Shown: piece after piece, positions 1 through 6,716 of the stretch
Position numbering within the stretch: position 1 is the stretch's first letter
Layout of the letters: each line of letters starts with the position of its first letter
Origin: an uncultured Bacteroidales bacterium
GTDB taxonomy: Bacteria; Bacteroidota; Bacteroidia; Bacteroidales; UBA932
Length of the DNA stretch: 16,325 nucleotides
Assembly: GCA_946405645.1 (NCBI GenBank)
Contig: CAMJHW010000018.1
Location: 1 to 16,325, forward strand
Direction of reading: 5' to 3'
Translations under genes and position numbers: made by a program
The notes under the pieces: generated by a model
The model's database searches: none
Seen by the model: only the letters and a program-made list of their open reading frames with translations
What the model was told of the DNA's origin: nothing

Positions 1-404
1 TGAAGTATGAGAAAGCATCTCTCTTCCTCATACTCGTATTCATCATCATCATCATCGCCTTCAATATCTTCGGCAGCCTGTCGATGCTCATCATCGAGAA
101 GCAGGAGGATATCGGGACCTTCCGGAGCATGGGAGCTTCCGATCCGTTGATCCGCCGTTTCTTCGTGCTTGAAGGATGGATGATTTCCCTGCTTGGACTG
201 GCCATCGGCCTCGCCCTGGGTATCGGCCTCACCCTGCTTCAGCAGAAGTTCGGCCTGATTCCGATGCCGGGCAATTATCTCGTGTCGTCGTATCCGGTCC
301 AGCTGAAGTGGGCCGACGTGCTGATAACGTCGCTTAGCGTGGCCGTCATCGGCTACCTGATAGCCTTGATACCGGTTTCTACTTCTTTTCCCAAACGCCG
401 GTAA
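1..404 (+). CDS. LolC/LolE-type (FtsX-fold) ABC transporter permease, C-terminal part
   Basis: The frame is open from the left edge, so the N-terminus and most of the protein lie outside the window; about 133 residues are visible. They begin in a transmembrane helix (an isoleucine-rich stretch, then FNIFGSLSMLIIEK). This runs into the motif QEDIGTFRSMGAS, which is the conserved cytoplasmic segment of FtsX/MacB/Lol permeases (xxIGxLRxxGAS). Two more helices follow (around WMISLLGLAIGLALGIGL and VLITSLSVAVIGYLIALIP), with a periplasmic loop between them. In Gram-negatives this family pairs with a LolD-like ATPase and extracts lipoproteins from the inner membrane, which suits a region rich in lipoprotein genes. 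The substrate cannot be proven from the tail. The last 26 bases overlap the end of the convergent gene on the other strand. The tail after the final helix is short and basic (FPKRR). Confidence 0.85.
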   Translation, partial: KYEKASLFLILVFIIIIIAFNIFGSLSMLIIEKQEDIGTFRSMGASDPLIRRFFVLEGWMISLLGLAIGLALGIGLTLLQQKFGLIPMPGNYLVSSYPVQLKWADVLITSLSVAVIGYLIALIPVSTSFPKRR

Positions 405-1020
405 TCTCTCCGATGTACATCGTGTGTACGCCCATCTCGGCGTACAGATGCTCCCGGATGTCCTGAGGCATCCGGTTGAGGTCGAACGGTGCCGCATATA
501 TCTTGCGGCACTCGATGGCCAGGCAGCCTTCGGCGAAGATGGGATTGCCCTGTTCGGTGAATTCAACCGTCAGTCCCGCATTCGCGGTCTTGTCCGGATC
601 GTCGCGAAGCGAGTGCGAGCCGATATAGACCAGCGCATCCTTGCAGGCTTTTGTCTTGGGGAATCCGGTGACGGTGAAGTATGCGCTTTCGTCCATCAAA
701 GCTTTGGAGGCCCTGTCGCTCGACACGAAGACTGTCACGACGGGCTTGTTCCATAACTGGCCGATGGTCCCCCAGGAGATGGTCATGGAGTTGAAATGCC
801 TGCTGCTGCCCATTGCCAGGGCCATCCAGTCCTGCGCGAAGTTCGCGACGGGCTTCATCGTAAGCTCCATAGGATCCACGGGCGTCCAGGTATTGTCCGT
901 CATGACGGTATCGACCTGGACGGCTTCGTCCTGGATATCGTGCTGCCTGCCCTTGCAGGAGAAAAGGTTTGCGGCCACCGCCAGGACGGCCGCAAATACT
1001 AGGATCTTTCTCATCATCAT
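379..1020 (-). CDS. Flavin-reductase-fold lipoprotein
   Basis: A protein of 213 residues. Residues 1-22 form a lipoprotein signal (basic start, hydrophobic core, then NLFSC with the lipidated Cys at 22). The body resembles the FMN-binding split-barrel flavin reductase family common in Bacteroidota: a VANFAQDWMALAMGSSRHFNSMTISWG segment, where the family contacts flavin, then PVVTVFVSSDRASKALMDESAYFTVTGFP and a late ECRKIYAAPFD and HTMYIGEI region. Related cytoplasmic proteins use FMN for small redox reactions. The substrate here is unknown, and export of this fold is notable. The start is one of three tandem ATG codons. The first overlaps the stop of the upstream peptidase gene as ATGA, which points to translational coupling. 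It is the last gene of a four-gene minus-strand operon and ends 26 bases inside the convergent permease gene. The family call is from motif resemblance only. Confidence 0.78.
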   Translation of the reverse strand: MMMRKILVFAAVLAVAANLFSCKGRQHDIQDEAVQVDTVMTDNTWTPVDPMELTMKPVANFAQDWMALAMGSSRHFNSMTISWGTIGQLWNKPVVTVFVSSDRASKALMDESAYFTVTGFPKTKACKDALVYIGSHSLRDDPDKTANAGLTVEFTEQGNPIFAEGCLAIECRKIYAAPFDLNRMPQDIREHLYAEMGVHTMYIGEITGVWEKK

Positions 1021-2411
1021 TCTTCAGGAAGGAACATCGGATCCCATGCCGGAAGGAGGATAGGCTTCTGGTTCAGCATATTCAGGATATCGGCCGGGAC
1101 GTACTTCTTCTCAAGTACGAGGCGGAACATGTACTCGTTGAACCACTCGTCGGTCATTATGATATTGCCTTTGTAGCCGGAGGATGCGCCCCAGCTGTTC
1201 TCGACCATCCATTTCACGGGTTTCCCGGAAGCGTCCAGGTCTACGGCCTTGAGCGTCATAGCGTGGGTGGAACCGCTCGCATGGGTCATTATGCGCTCGC
1301 GTTTGTCCATGGTGAAGTTCACCCCCATGAGTGAATCGTAGTCGAAGTTGTTCAGGTCCGCAACTCCCTTGGAGCGGTTGAGGAACTTGTTCACGTCGCA
1401 GGAGAAATACATCGCGGTATTGTCCTTGATGGAGGCGATGGCCATCTCCTTGATCCTCTCGATCGGAAGGTTGATGTACACCCAGTTCTGGCCGTCATAG
1501 ACGTGGCGGTCATAGTCGATTTCGTACACCTTGCCATACTCCCTGGTAGGGTCGTTCATAACCATCACGTAATTGTTCTCCAGGTCAGCGCCGATGAACT
1601 CGTCATAGAATGCCTTGGGAGTGTAGGTCTTGCGGCTGACGAACTGTCCCTTGGAGTCATACCTTGCCCATTCGAACTCCGTCGGAGGAACGCCGAGACA
1701 AAGGGCGAGGATGTGATAGACATCCTTGAGCATATCGGTCTTCATGGCCTGGAGGTCGTCCTTGCGGGTGGTGGCGCGGAGCTTGAGACCGTCCTGGCGC
1801 AGCAGGTTCTTCAGCTGGGTGGACATCGCCGAAGTGCTGTTGGCGCTGAGGGTCTCCGGCATGGCATCCGCAGGAACAAGACCATACTTCATGATCAGGT
1901 TGGACACGCCGGTGAACTGACCTCCGTCGCCGATGGGGTTGGCAAAGAGCCAGTCGACCTTGCGGTCCGAGAAGTCGAGGTCCTTGGTGTCGATGACTCC
2001 CTGAAGGAAGAGATTGGCTTTCTCGAGTTGGTCGTAGAAGAAAAGATAGTTCTGCGAGAAGGTGAAGTCTCCCAGGTCGAATTTGTCTATCATCCTTGCC
2101 CTCAGGACATTGAGTCCTGAGAAGAGCCAGCATCTGCCGGAGGATTTCTGGTCGGTAATGCCCCTTGTCTTCACCTCGTCGGAGAAGTGCGTGTCGATCA
2201 TCGCGAGGTTGTCGGCATTTTCGGCGAGGACCGTGATGGAGGTGGTGTTCAATGCGTTGCGGAGCGCCTTGTCGGCAGCGGAGCCGGAGTAGCCCTTGCT
2301 GATCTCCTGCAGCATCGAGGAAGAGATACCGCCGCCGGCGGTCTGGGCGCTCAGTCCGGCCGCAGCGAACACGACGGCCGCTGCGACTGCGATTAGTCTT
2401 TCGATCTTCAT
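1017..2411 (-). CDS. Exported C1B papain-like peptidase (aminopeptidase C / bleomycin hydrolase family)
   Basis: A protein of 464 residues from ATG at 2411. This start is preferred over an in-frame upstream one (2438) because it begins directly with a signal peptide (MKIERLIAVAAAVVFAAAGLSA, cleavage expected before Gln23). The catalytic residues of family C1B are all visible: the nucleophile Cys94 in SGRCWLFSGLN, His383 in STHAMTL and Asn405 in VENSWG. The length matches PepC and bleomycin hydrolase (about 450 residues). Those are classically cytosolic hexamers that trim peptides from the N-terminus, whereas this one should act in the periplasm or outside. The C-terminal end, which in the family reaches into the active site and sets exopeptidase behaviour, is WDPMFLPEE here. 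The gene starts 19 bases after the unknown lipoprotein gene and overlaps the next gene by ATGA, so it belongs to the M6 operon. Confidence 0.93.
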   Translation of the reverse strand: MKIERLIAVAAAVVFAAAGLSAQTAGGGISSSMLQEISKGYSGSAADKALRNALNTTSITVLAENADNLAMIDTHFSDEVKTRGITDQKSSGRCWLFSGLNVLRARMIDKFDLGDFTFSQNYLFFYDQLEKANLFLQGVIDTKDLDFSDRKVDWLFANPIGDGGQFTGVSNLIMKYGLVPADAMPETLSANSTSAMSTQLKNLLRQDGLKLRATTRKDDLQAMKTDMLKDVYHILALCLGVPPTEFEWARYDSKGQFVSRKTYTPKAFYDEFIGADLENNYVMVMNDPTREYGKVYEIDYDRHVYDGQNWVYINLPIERIKEMAIASIKDNTAMYFSCDVNKFLNRSKGVADLNNFDYDSLMGVNFTMDKRERIMTHASGSTHAMTLKAVDLDASGKPVKWMVENSWGASSGYKGNIIMTDEWFNEYMFRLVLEKKYVPADILNMLNQKPILLPAWDPMFLPEE

Positions 2412-2430
2412 TATTGTATGGTTGTTCTGG

Positions 2431-2850
2431 TTAATCAAGTACCTGTATCACTGCGCCTATCCTTTCCTTTCTGCACCATAGCCACATCCTGCCTGTCCTG
2501 TCCACTTTCTTGACCACGAAGGAAAGGTCGGTGCGCGTATTGATGTCGCTCTTGCTCGTCCATATAAGCGATCCCTTGACCTTCTGGTCCTCGGCGGTGG
2601 GAACGGACCTGAGTCTCACACAGTAATAGTCCGACATATTGTCGGTGTGGACACGGAACTCACATTTTTCGCGATTGAAGGCGACCTGGCAGGTGAGGGG
2701 ATTGTATCGGAACACGGTCTCGTCCTTTACCTTGAGACTGAAGTCCGTCGTGGCGACGAACTCCGGATCGACCTTGCTCCCCGAGCAGGAGGAGAAAAGG
2801 ACAATGACGGCGGCAAGGGCCGCTATATATTTGAAAGAAAAGCGTTTCAT
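2431..2850 (-). CDS. Small lipoprotein of unknown function between two protease genes
   Basis: A protein of 139 residues from ATG at 2850. The longer upstream reading is rejected because this Met starts a clear lipoprotein signal (MKRFSFKYIAALAAVIVLFSSC, lipidated Cys22) and its ATG overlaps the M6 stop as ATGA. The mature part is about 117 residues, alternating polar and hydrophobic, and looks like a small beta-rich domain. It has four further cysteines (54, 63, 77, 126), which would allow two disulfides in the periplasm. It ends with a basic, Trp-containing segment (RMWLWCRKERIGAVIQVLD). I do not recognise the family. Its place between an M6 metalloprotease and a C1B cysteine peptidase would fit a protease inhibitor, chaperone or substrate-binding partner, but that is inference from position only. 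Confidence 0.8.
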   Translation of the reverse strand: MKRFSFKYIAALAAVIVLFSSCSGSKVDPEFVATTDFSLKVKDETVFRYNPLTCQVAFNREKCEFRVHTDNMSDYYCVRLRSVPTAEDQKVKGSLIWTSKSDINTRTDLSFVVKKVDRTGRMWLWCRKERIGAVIQVLD

Positions 2851-4979
2851 TGGGCGGTGATAGTTTTGGAAATGATGTCGCGAGTGCCGTCCTCGTAGTC
2901 GATTACTGCCTTGAGGGTGCCGCTGCCCAGTACTGTGTAATATCCGGACCCGTCGTGCGAGAGGAGGTTGTCCCCGTAGTACCATAATACCTGGGCGGCA
3001 TTGGGGGCGTTGAACACGCGGAGCGGCATCTGCCCGCCCTTCTTGAACGATCCGTTGGCGTTGCGCTCCGCGGAGTTGAGGTATATGAACGGATAGCCGT
3101 CGCTATAATACTTCTTGGTAGTGAAGGTGGCGGTCACGTTCTTATTCTTGTCCTTGGGATTATAGACCGCAACCTTGTAGGTGGTGTTGGGCTGAAGGCC
3201 TTCGAAGGTATAGGAATATGAACCGGGAGCATAAGGCTTCCTGGTAAACTCGCGGGTCTGGCCGCCGTTCGCCGGAGTGATGGAGATGCAGCTGCCAGTC
3301 TCGGACGATTCGTTCATTGTCCACAAGACTATGGCGGCATCCTGGAACTCCTCGACCTTTTCGATGGAGAGCGGTCCGGTGACGCTGAAGTTGATGAAGT
3401 TGCCCGCTTTCCTGATGCCGTTCAATCCGACCTCGGACTCCTTTCCGCTCCAGAACTTGAAGGCGGGAGTACTGCTGGCGTTGAAAGCCGTGTGCGTGCC
3501 GTTGGGCCAGAATACCGAATAAACGTTATTGGCCAGGGGGACGGCTTCCACCAGGTCCATGCATTGGTGATCGGGATTGCAGTTGACGGCGTTGTACCAC
3601 CAACGCTCTTCGGCCGTAAGGTTCATCCCGGCATCGTCGGAATAGCCTGCATCGTTAGTGGAGGCGTCGTAATGGTAGATCAGCATGCCCGATCCTCCGA
3701 TGAAACGGTCCCAGCCTTCAGCTGAGCGGCATTCGAAGATATAGCATTCTCCCTCGATGTCGCCTTCGAGTACGAAGTAACGCTTCTGTGAACTCAATGG
3801 AGCGAGGGAATACTGCCCAATCTCCAGGGGAACCTCGCGTCCCAGTCCGAATGTGCGGAGCTCCATTGCGTTGTAGTTCGGGGGAGTGTTGCCGTTGTTG
3901 TTGTAGTTGCCGTGGTCCATCAGACTGGTAGATCCCCAGACGGCCTTGGATACTCCTCCGCTGTCTTCATCGTCGGTATCGTAGAGGTCGCACAGGCCGA
4001 GGGCGTGGCTGTATTCGTGGCAGTAAGTACCGATAGGGGTGAATATCTCACTTCCCGTGGTCATATAATCATATGTGAGCTCCGTTGAGATGGCGTAGGA
4101 ATTGACCTTCTTTCCGTCGAGACTGAGGCGGATGCCGGCCGATTCCAGATACCATTGATGCGACCAGATATGGTCCTCTCCGGCACCTTCGGCCTCGTCG
4201 TGGCCGGCTACGAACACGAAGACGTTATCCACTTCACCGTCGCCGTCACCGTCGAACTGGGAGAAGTCCACTTCCGCATCCGCAAGGCGGCAGGCCTCGG
4301 CTATGCCTTCGGCCGCGCGCTTGTCTATGCCTTTACCGTCATTCTCACCGTAGTATGCATAGCCCTTCGAGAGGGTCACGACCGGGCTCACCACGAACTC
4401 GAACTCATAGGCTCCTTCGAACTGGTCGTTGAAGTAGTCCAGCGCGCTGCCTTCGGCGCCGCCGTAGGAGTAGCCCTTCTGCGTGAGCATCCTCACGAAA
4501 TTGTTCCTGTCGAACTTGAACTTGAGGTCGTTGAACTGCGCGAGGATGATGATGCCCTTCTTCTGTATCGCTCCCGCCTTGGTGTCGGGAGACACCTGCA
4601 GGCGGTGGGAGGCGCGGATGCGGTTCACCTCCGCGCGCTGACGTGCGGCGTTGGCGCGAAGGATGCCGCGCGGAATGATCCGCGCTGCGGCCGCTGCCGC
4701 CGACGCGCCGCTCATGGGAGTCACTCGGACTCCGGAACTCCTCTTGGCGCCGTTGATGTCATACGCGGCATAGTACCAGTATCCGTCAGGCCCCTTGGTC
4801 ACGGCGCATCCGTCCTCGGTCCTGACTATACGGTAGAACTCGTCTCCGGAAACGATGATGCGCAGTTCACTGCCGTTGGGTTGCCTTACGGTAATCGGAG
4901 CATTGCGTGCCGGGATGGCCGACACTTTCAGTGAGAACGCCAAAAAAAGGAATATAGTGAGGGGCAGAAATCTTTTCAT
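2847..4979 (-). CDS. Secreted M6-family (immune inhibitor A-like) metalloprotease
   Basis: A protein of 710 residues from ATG at 4979, which starts at the signal peptide MKRFLPLTIFLFLAFSLKVSA. An in-frame ATG two codons upstream (4985) is an alternative. Residues about 22-140 look like a propeptide, with an Ala-rich patch at 92-100. The peptidase domain runs from about 140 to 545 and carries the zinc motif HEYSHALGLCD (His321, Glu322, His325, Asp331), the HExxHxxGxxD pattern of M6. FDGDGDGEVDN at 242-252 is a likely calcium-binding loop just before the active site. Residues about 545-640 resemble a fibronectin type III module (LQPNTTYKVAVYNP), followed by a last beta-rich segment of about 75 residues. 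M6 enzymes degrade extracellular proteins, including host factors in some pathogens. This is the first gene of the operon, isolated from the upstream histone-like gene by a terminator. No type IX sorting domain is obvious. Confidence 0.92.
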   Translation of the reverse strand: MKRFLPLTIFLFLAFSLKVSAIPARNAPITVRQPNGSELRIIVSGDEFYRIVRTEDGCAVTKGPDGYWYYAAYDINGAKRSSGVRVTPMSGASAAAAAARIIPRGILRANAARQRAEVNRIRASHRLQVSPDTKAGAIQKKGIIILAQFNDLKFKFDRNNFVRMLTQKGYSYGGAEGSALDYFNDQFEGAYEFEFVVSPVVTLSKGYAYYGENDGKGIDKRAAEGIAEACRLADAEVDFSQFDGDGDGEVDNVFVFVAGHDEAEGAGEDHIWSHQWYLESAGIRLSLDGKKVNSYAISTELTYDYMTTGSEIFTPIGTYCHEYSHALGLCDLYDTDDEDSGGVSKAVWGSTSLMDHGNYNNNGNTPPNYNAMELRTFGLGREVPLEIGQYSLAPLSSQKRYFVLEGDIEGECYIFECRSAEGWDRFIGGSGMLIYHYDASTNDAGYSDDAGMNLTAEERWWYNAVNCNPDHQCMDLVEAVPLANNVYSVFWPNGTHTAFNASSTPAFKFWSGKESEVGLNGIRKAGNFINFSVTGPLSIEKVEEFQDAAIVLWTMNESSETGSCISITPANGGQTREFTRKPYAPGSYSYTFEGLQPNTTYKVAVYNPKDKNKNVTATFTTKKYYSDGYPFIYLNSAERNANGSFKKGGQMPLRVFNAPNAAQVLWYYGDNLLSHDGSGYYTVLGSGTLKAVIDYEDGTRDIISKTITAQ

Positions 4980-4994
4980 AACCATACCTACCAC

Positions 4995-5002
4995 AAAAAG
5001 TA
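4995..5002 (-). promoter_or_regulatory. Possible -7 box for the M6 operon
   Basis: The minus strand reads TACTTTTT, seven of eight matches to the Bacteroidota -7 box TAnnTTTG, 15 bases before the M6 start codon. A promoter is expected between the terminator at 5033-5075 and the M6 start, and this is the best match there. No well-placed -33 element was seen, so the call is weak. Confidence 0.3.
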
Positions 5003-5032
5003 TGCATAGTTAGCAAAAAAGGGGGAGAATAC

Positions 5033-5075
5033 CAAAAAAAGAAAGAGCCGGTCACCTCACGGCTTCCCGACTCTT
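5033..5075 (-). terminator. Intrinsic terminator after the histone H1-like gene
   Basis: Read on the minus strand, AAGAGTCGG (5075-5067) pairs with CCGGCTCTT (5051-5043). This is a nine-pair stem with one G-U wobble and a 15-base loop, followed directly by TTCTTTTTTT. It lies about 85 bases beyond the histone-like stop and just upstream of the M6 gene, so it separates two transcription units reading the same way. Confidence 0.85.
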
Positions 5076-5136
5076 AGACGTGTACTAAAACCTAAACCTA
5101 CATCATAGATGCAAAAGGTTTCAGAAACGTTGCATG

Positions 5137-5159
5137 AAAATCAAAAAAATATTGATTTT
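5137..5159 (-). repeat. AT-only inverted repeat at the 3' end of the histone-like gene
   Basis: AAAATCAA (5137-5144) and TTGATTTT (5152-5159) are perfect inverted copies around a seven-base A/T loop. In the transcript this would be an eight-pair, weak hairpin starting at the stop codon. It could help stabilise the 3' end, but has no T-tract of its own to act as a terminator. Confidence 0.45.
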
Positions 5160-5335
5160 TATTTCTTGGCCTCTTCGACGGAGACTTTCCTGAACTCCTT
5201 GAGGTCCTTCATGAGATCGAGGGCGACCTTGCGGGCGCGGGCGCCGGCGGCTTTGTTACCCTTCATGACCTGAGCGCAAGCGTTCTCCTGGAAAGCGGCG
5301 GCCTCAGCGATAATTTTTTCTACAAGAGCTTTCAT
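5159..5335 (-). CDS. Bacteroidota histone H1-like basic protein
   Basis: A 58-residue protein, MKALVEKIIAEAAAFQEN at the start and KEFRKVSVEEAKK at the end. The central GNKAAGARARKVALDLMKDLKEFRK is the hallmark of the small histone H1-like (Hc1-type) proteins found throughout Bacteroidota. It is rich in Lys, Arg and Ala and predicted almost wholly helical: an amphipathic N-terminal half and a basic helix (GARARK) that likely binds DNA. The role is presumed to be nucleoid compaction or general DNA or RNA binding; for most species it is not tested. It follows pth after 105 bases that include two abutting palindromes, and is closed by its own terminator. One unusual residue is a Cys at position 20. 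Confidence 0.9.
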   Translation of the reverse strand: MKALVEKIIAEAAAFQENACAQVMKGNKAAGARARKVALDLMKDLKEFRKVSVEEAKK

Positions 5336-5384
5336 TTTATCATTTTTTAGAGGTTAATATTTAGTAAAACCATGAATAATCAGT

Positions 5385-5409
5385 CTGCATGCAGTTGCAC
5401 AGTGTGCAA
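5385..5409. repeat. Two abutting perfect palindromes upstream of the histone-like gene
   Basis: CTGCATGCAG (5385-5394) is a perfect 10-base palindrome. It is followed with no gap by TTGCACA-G-TGTGCAA (5395-5409), a perfect 7+7 inverted repeat around one base. They sit 50-75 bases before the histone-like start codon, close to a possible -7 box on the minus strand (TAGTTTTT, 5420-5413). They could be operators for dimeric regulators or a structured 5' leader. Confidence 0.6.
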
Positions 5410-5440
5410 GATAAAAACTATTACACTAAATTCCAAATAT

Positions 5441-6010
5441 TTAGGAGTTTTTTGCATTAAGAAAATTCATGGCCCTTCCGGGACCTCCCGTCGCGAACAT
5501 CTCTATTCCCGAAACAATGCGCGAACTCAGCTCTTTTACCGTTTCTTTCTGTTCCTCAGTCATTTCCCCAAGAACATAGTCGACCTGGCCTCCGCGCTGG
5601 AAATCGTTCCCGATTCCGATACGTATCCTGGAGTATTCCCTGGTTCCAAGCGCGTCTTCGATATCCTTGAGTCCGTTGTGCCCGCCGTCGCTGCCCTGGG
5701 TGCGCATCCTGACGGTGCCGAAAGGAAGGTTCAGGTCATCGCAGATCACGATCAGACGCTCTGTGGGGATGTTCATCTTGTGCATCCAGAAGCGGACGGC
5801 ATTGCCGCTGAGGTTCATGTACGTCGAAGGTTTGAGGAGGATGAACTTCCTCCCCTTGAAGGAGCATTCGGCCACGCTGCCGTAGCGTTTGCTCTCGAAA
5901 ACGACATTGGATGCCTGAGCCCAGGCATCCAATATCATAAATCCCATGTTGTGCCTGGTAGAAGCATACTCAGCGCCGATGTTTCCCAATCCGACGACAA
6001 GATAGTTCAT
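5441..6010 (-). CDS. pth: Peptidyl-tRNA hydrolase
   Basis: A protein of 189 residues from ATG at 6010. The extra upstream residues of the open frame are dropped because the family begins exactly at MNYLVVGLGN. Pth cleaves the ester bond of peptidyl-tRNAs released from stalled ribosomes and recycles the tRNA. The active-site signature is complete: Asn10 in GLGN, the catalytic His20 in STRHNMGF, Asn66 in PSTYMNLSG, Asp92 in CDDLNLPFG and Asn112 in GGHNGLKD. Length is normal for bacteria (about 185-195). It starts 22 bases after rplY, so the two should be co-transcribed, which is the usual arrangement in Bacteroidota. Confidence 0.97.
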   Translation of the reverse strand: MNYLVVGLGNIGAEYASTRHNMGFMILDAWAQASNVVFESKRYGSVAECSFKGRKFILLKPSTYMNLSGNAVRFWMHKMNIPTERLIVICDDLNLPFGTVRMRTQGSDGGHNGLKDIEDALGTREYSRIRIGIGNDFQRGGQVDYVLGEMTEEQKETVKELSSRIVSGIEMFATGGPGRAMNFLNAKNS

Positions 6011-6032
6011 ACCGGGATCAACTGGCTTCCGG

Positions 6033-6608
6033 CTACTCAGCAGTCTCCTGAGCCACCATGTTACGTGTAGACTTGACACCGCAGATGATAGTATCCTTGT
6101 CGGAGATGACGGAAATCTTGTCGAACTTGAGGTCGCCGGCCTTGATCTTCTTGTCCAGACCGAGGGAGGAGATATCGACGGTGACGTCGTCGGGGAGATC
6201 CTTCATGAGGGCGCTGATGCGGATGAAGCGGGAGTTCTGAGTGAACTTACCACCCTGCTGTACGCCGACGGAGTGTCCGGTGATGATCACGGGAACCTTG
6301 ATGGCGATGGGCTTCTCCTCGTTGACTGCCAGGAAATCCACATGGAGGCAACGCTCGTTGACCGGGTGGAACTGAAGCTCGTGGACGACTGCGTTGTAGG
6401 TCTTGCCGTTGTCGAGGACGAGGTCTACGATGTAGGACTTGGGAGTGTTGGTGAGACCCTTGAGCTCCTTCTCGTCGACGGTGAAGAGGATGTTCTCCAT
6501 TCCGAGGCCATAGAGATTGCAAGGGACGACGCCCTGCTTGCGGTAGGCCTTGACGACCGCCTTGTTGCCGACCTCGCGGATCTGGCCTTTCAATTCAAAA
6601 TGCTGCAT
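6033..6608 (-). CDS. rplY: Ribosomal protein bL25, long CTC/TL5-type
   Basis: A protein of 191 residues. The N-terminal half (about 1-95) is the 5S rRNA-binding L25 domain (FELKGQIREVG at the start, VVPCNLYG, and the VHELQFHPVNERCLHVDFLAV signature). The C-terminal half (about 96-185) is the beta domain found in the longer TL5/CTC form but absent from the short E. coli protein (VPVIITGHSVGVQQGGKF, then LPDDVTVDISSLGLDKKIKAGDL). L25 stabilises 5S rRNA in the central protuberance; the CTC form is linked to stress in Bacillus. It leads an rplY-pth pair. The leader holds two hairpins behind a perfect -7 box. Confidence 0.96.
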   Translation of the reverse strand: MQHFELKGQIREVGNKAVVKAYRKQGVVPCNLYGLGMENILFTVDEKELKGLTNTPKSYIVDLVLDNGKTYNAVVHELQFHPVNERCLHVDFLAVNEEKPIAIKVPVIITGHSVGVQQGGKFTQNSRFIRISALMKDLPDDVTVDISSLGLDKKIKAGDLKFDKISVISDKDTIICGVKSTRNMVAQETAE

Positions 6609-6636
6609 TTCTTAAAGTATTAAAATGTGTTACTCA

Positions 6637-6655
6637 GCCCCGGACCTGCCGGGGC
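6637..6655 (-). other. GC-rich hairpin in the rplY leader
   Basis: GCCCCGG (6637-6643) and CCGGGGC (6649-6655) form a perfect seven-pair GC stem with a five-base loop. On the minus-strand transcript it ends 28 bases before the rplY start codon, and an AT-rich stretch lies between. It is not followed by a T-run, so it is more likely a leader structure than a terminator. Confidence 0.6.
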
Positions 6656-6666
6656 CCCATTGCACC

Positions 6667-6684
6667 AAAAGCCCTACGGCTTTT
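6667..6684 (-). terminator. Terminator-like hairpin between the C11 peptidase gene and rplY
   Basis: AAAAGCC (6667-6673) and GGCTTTT (6678-6684) form a seven-pair stem with a four-base loop, with T-rich 3' arms on both strands. It could end transcripts of the C11 peptidase gene (stop at 6717). It lies downstream of the perfect -7 box at 6697-6704, so it would also be in the rplY leader and might act as an attenuator. Confidence 0.5.
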
Positions 6685-6696
6685 CAAATGCGGGCG

Positions 6697-6704
6697 CAAA
6701 GATA
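6697..6704 (-). promoter_or_regulatory. -7 box, likely rplY-pth promoter
   Basis: The minus strand reads TATCTTTG, a perfect match to TAnnTTTG. It lies between the C11 stop and rplY and would give a leader of roughly 80 bases. I did not find a convincing -33 element at the usual spacing. Confidence 0.6.
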
Positions 6705-6716
6705 GGAATAAAATTG

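Noticed and set aside
42..56. Run of five ATC triplets at the left edge
   Set aside because: It encodes isoleucines of a transmembrane helix in frame; short, and explained by codon use.
4155..4934. Plus-strand open frame of 259 codons opposite the M6 protease
   Set aside because: Shadow of the M6 propeptide and catalytic region; no domain and no start context.
5426..5444. Inverted repeat CTAAAT / ATTTAG at the pth stop codon
   Set aside because: Six A/T-rich pairs with no T-run; too weak to call a terminator for pth.
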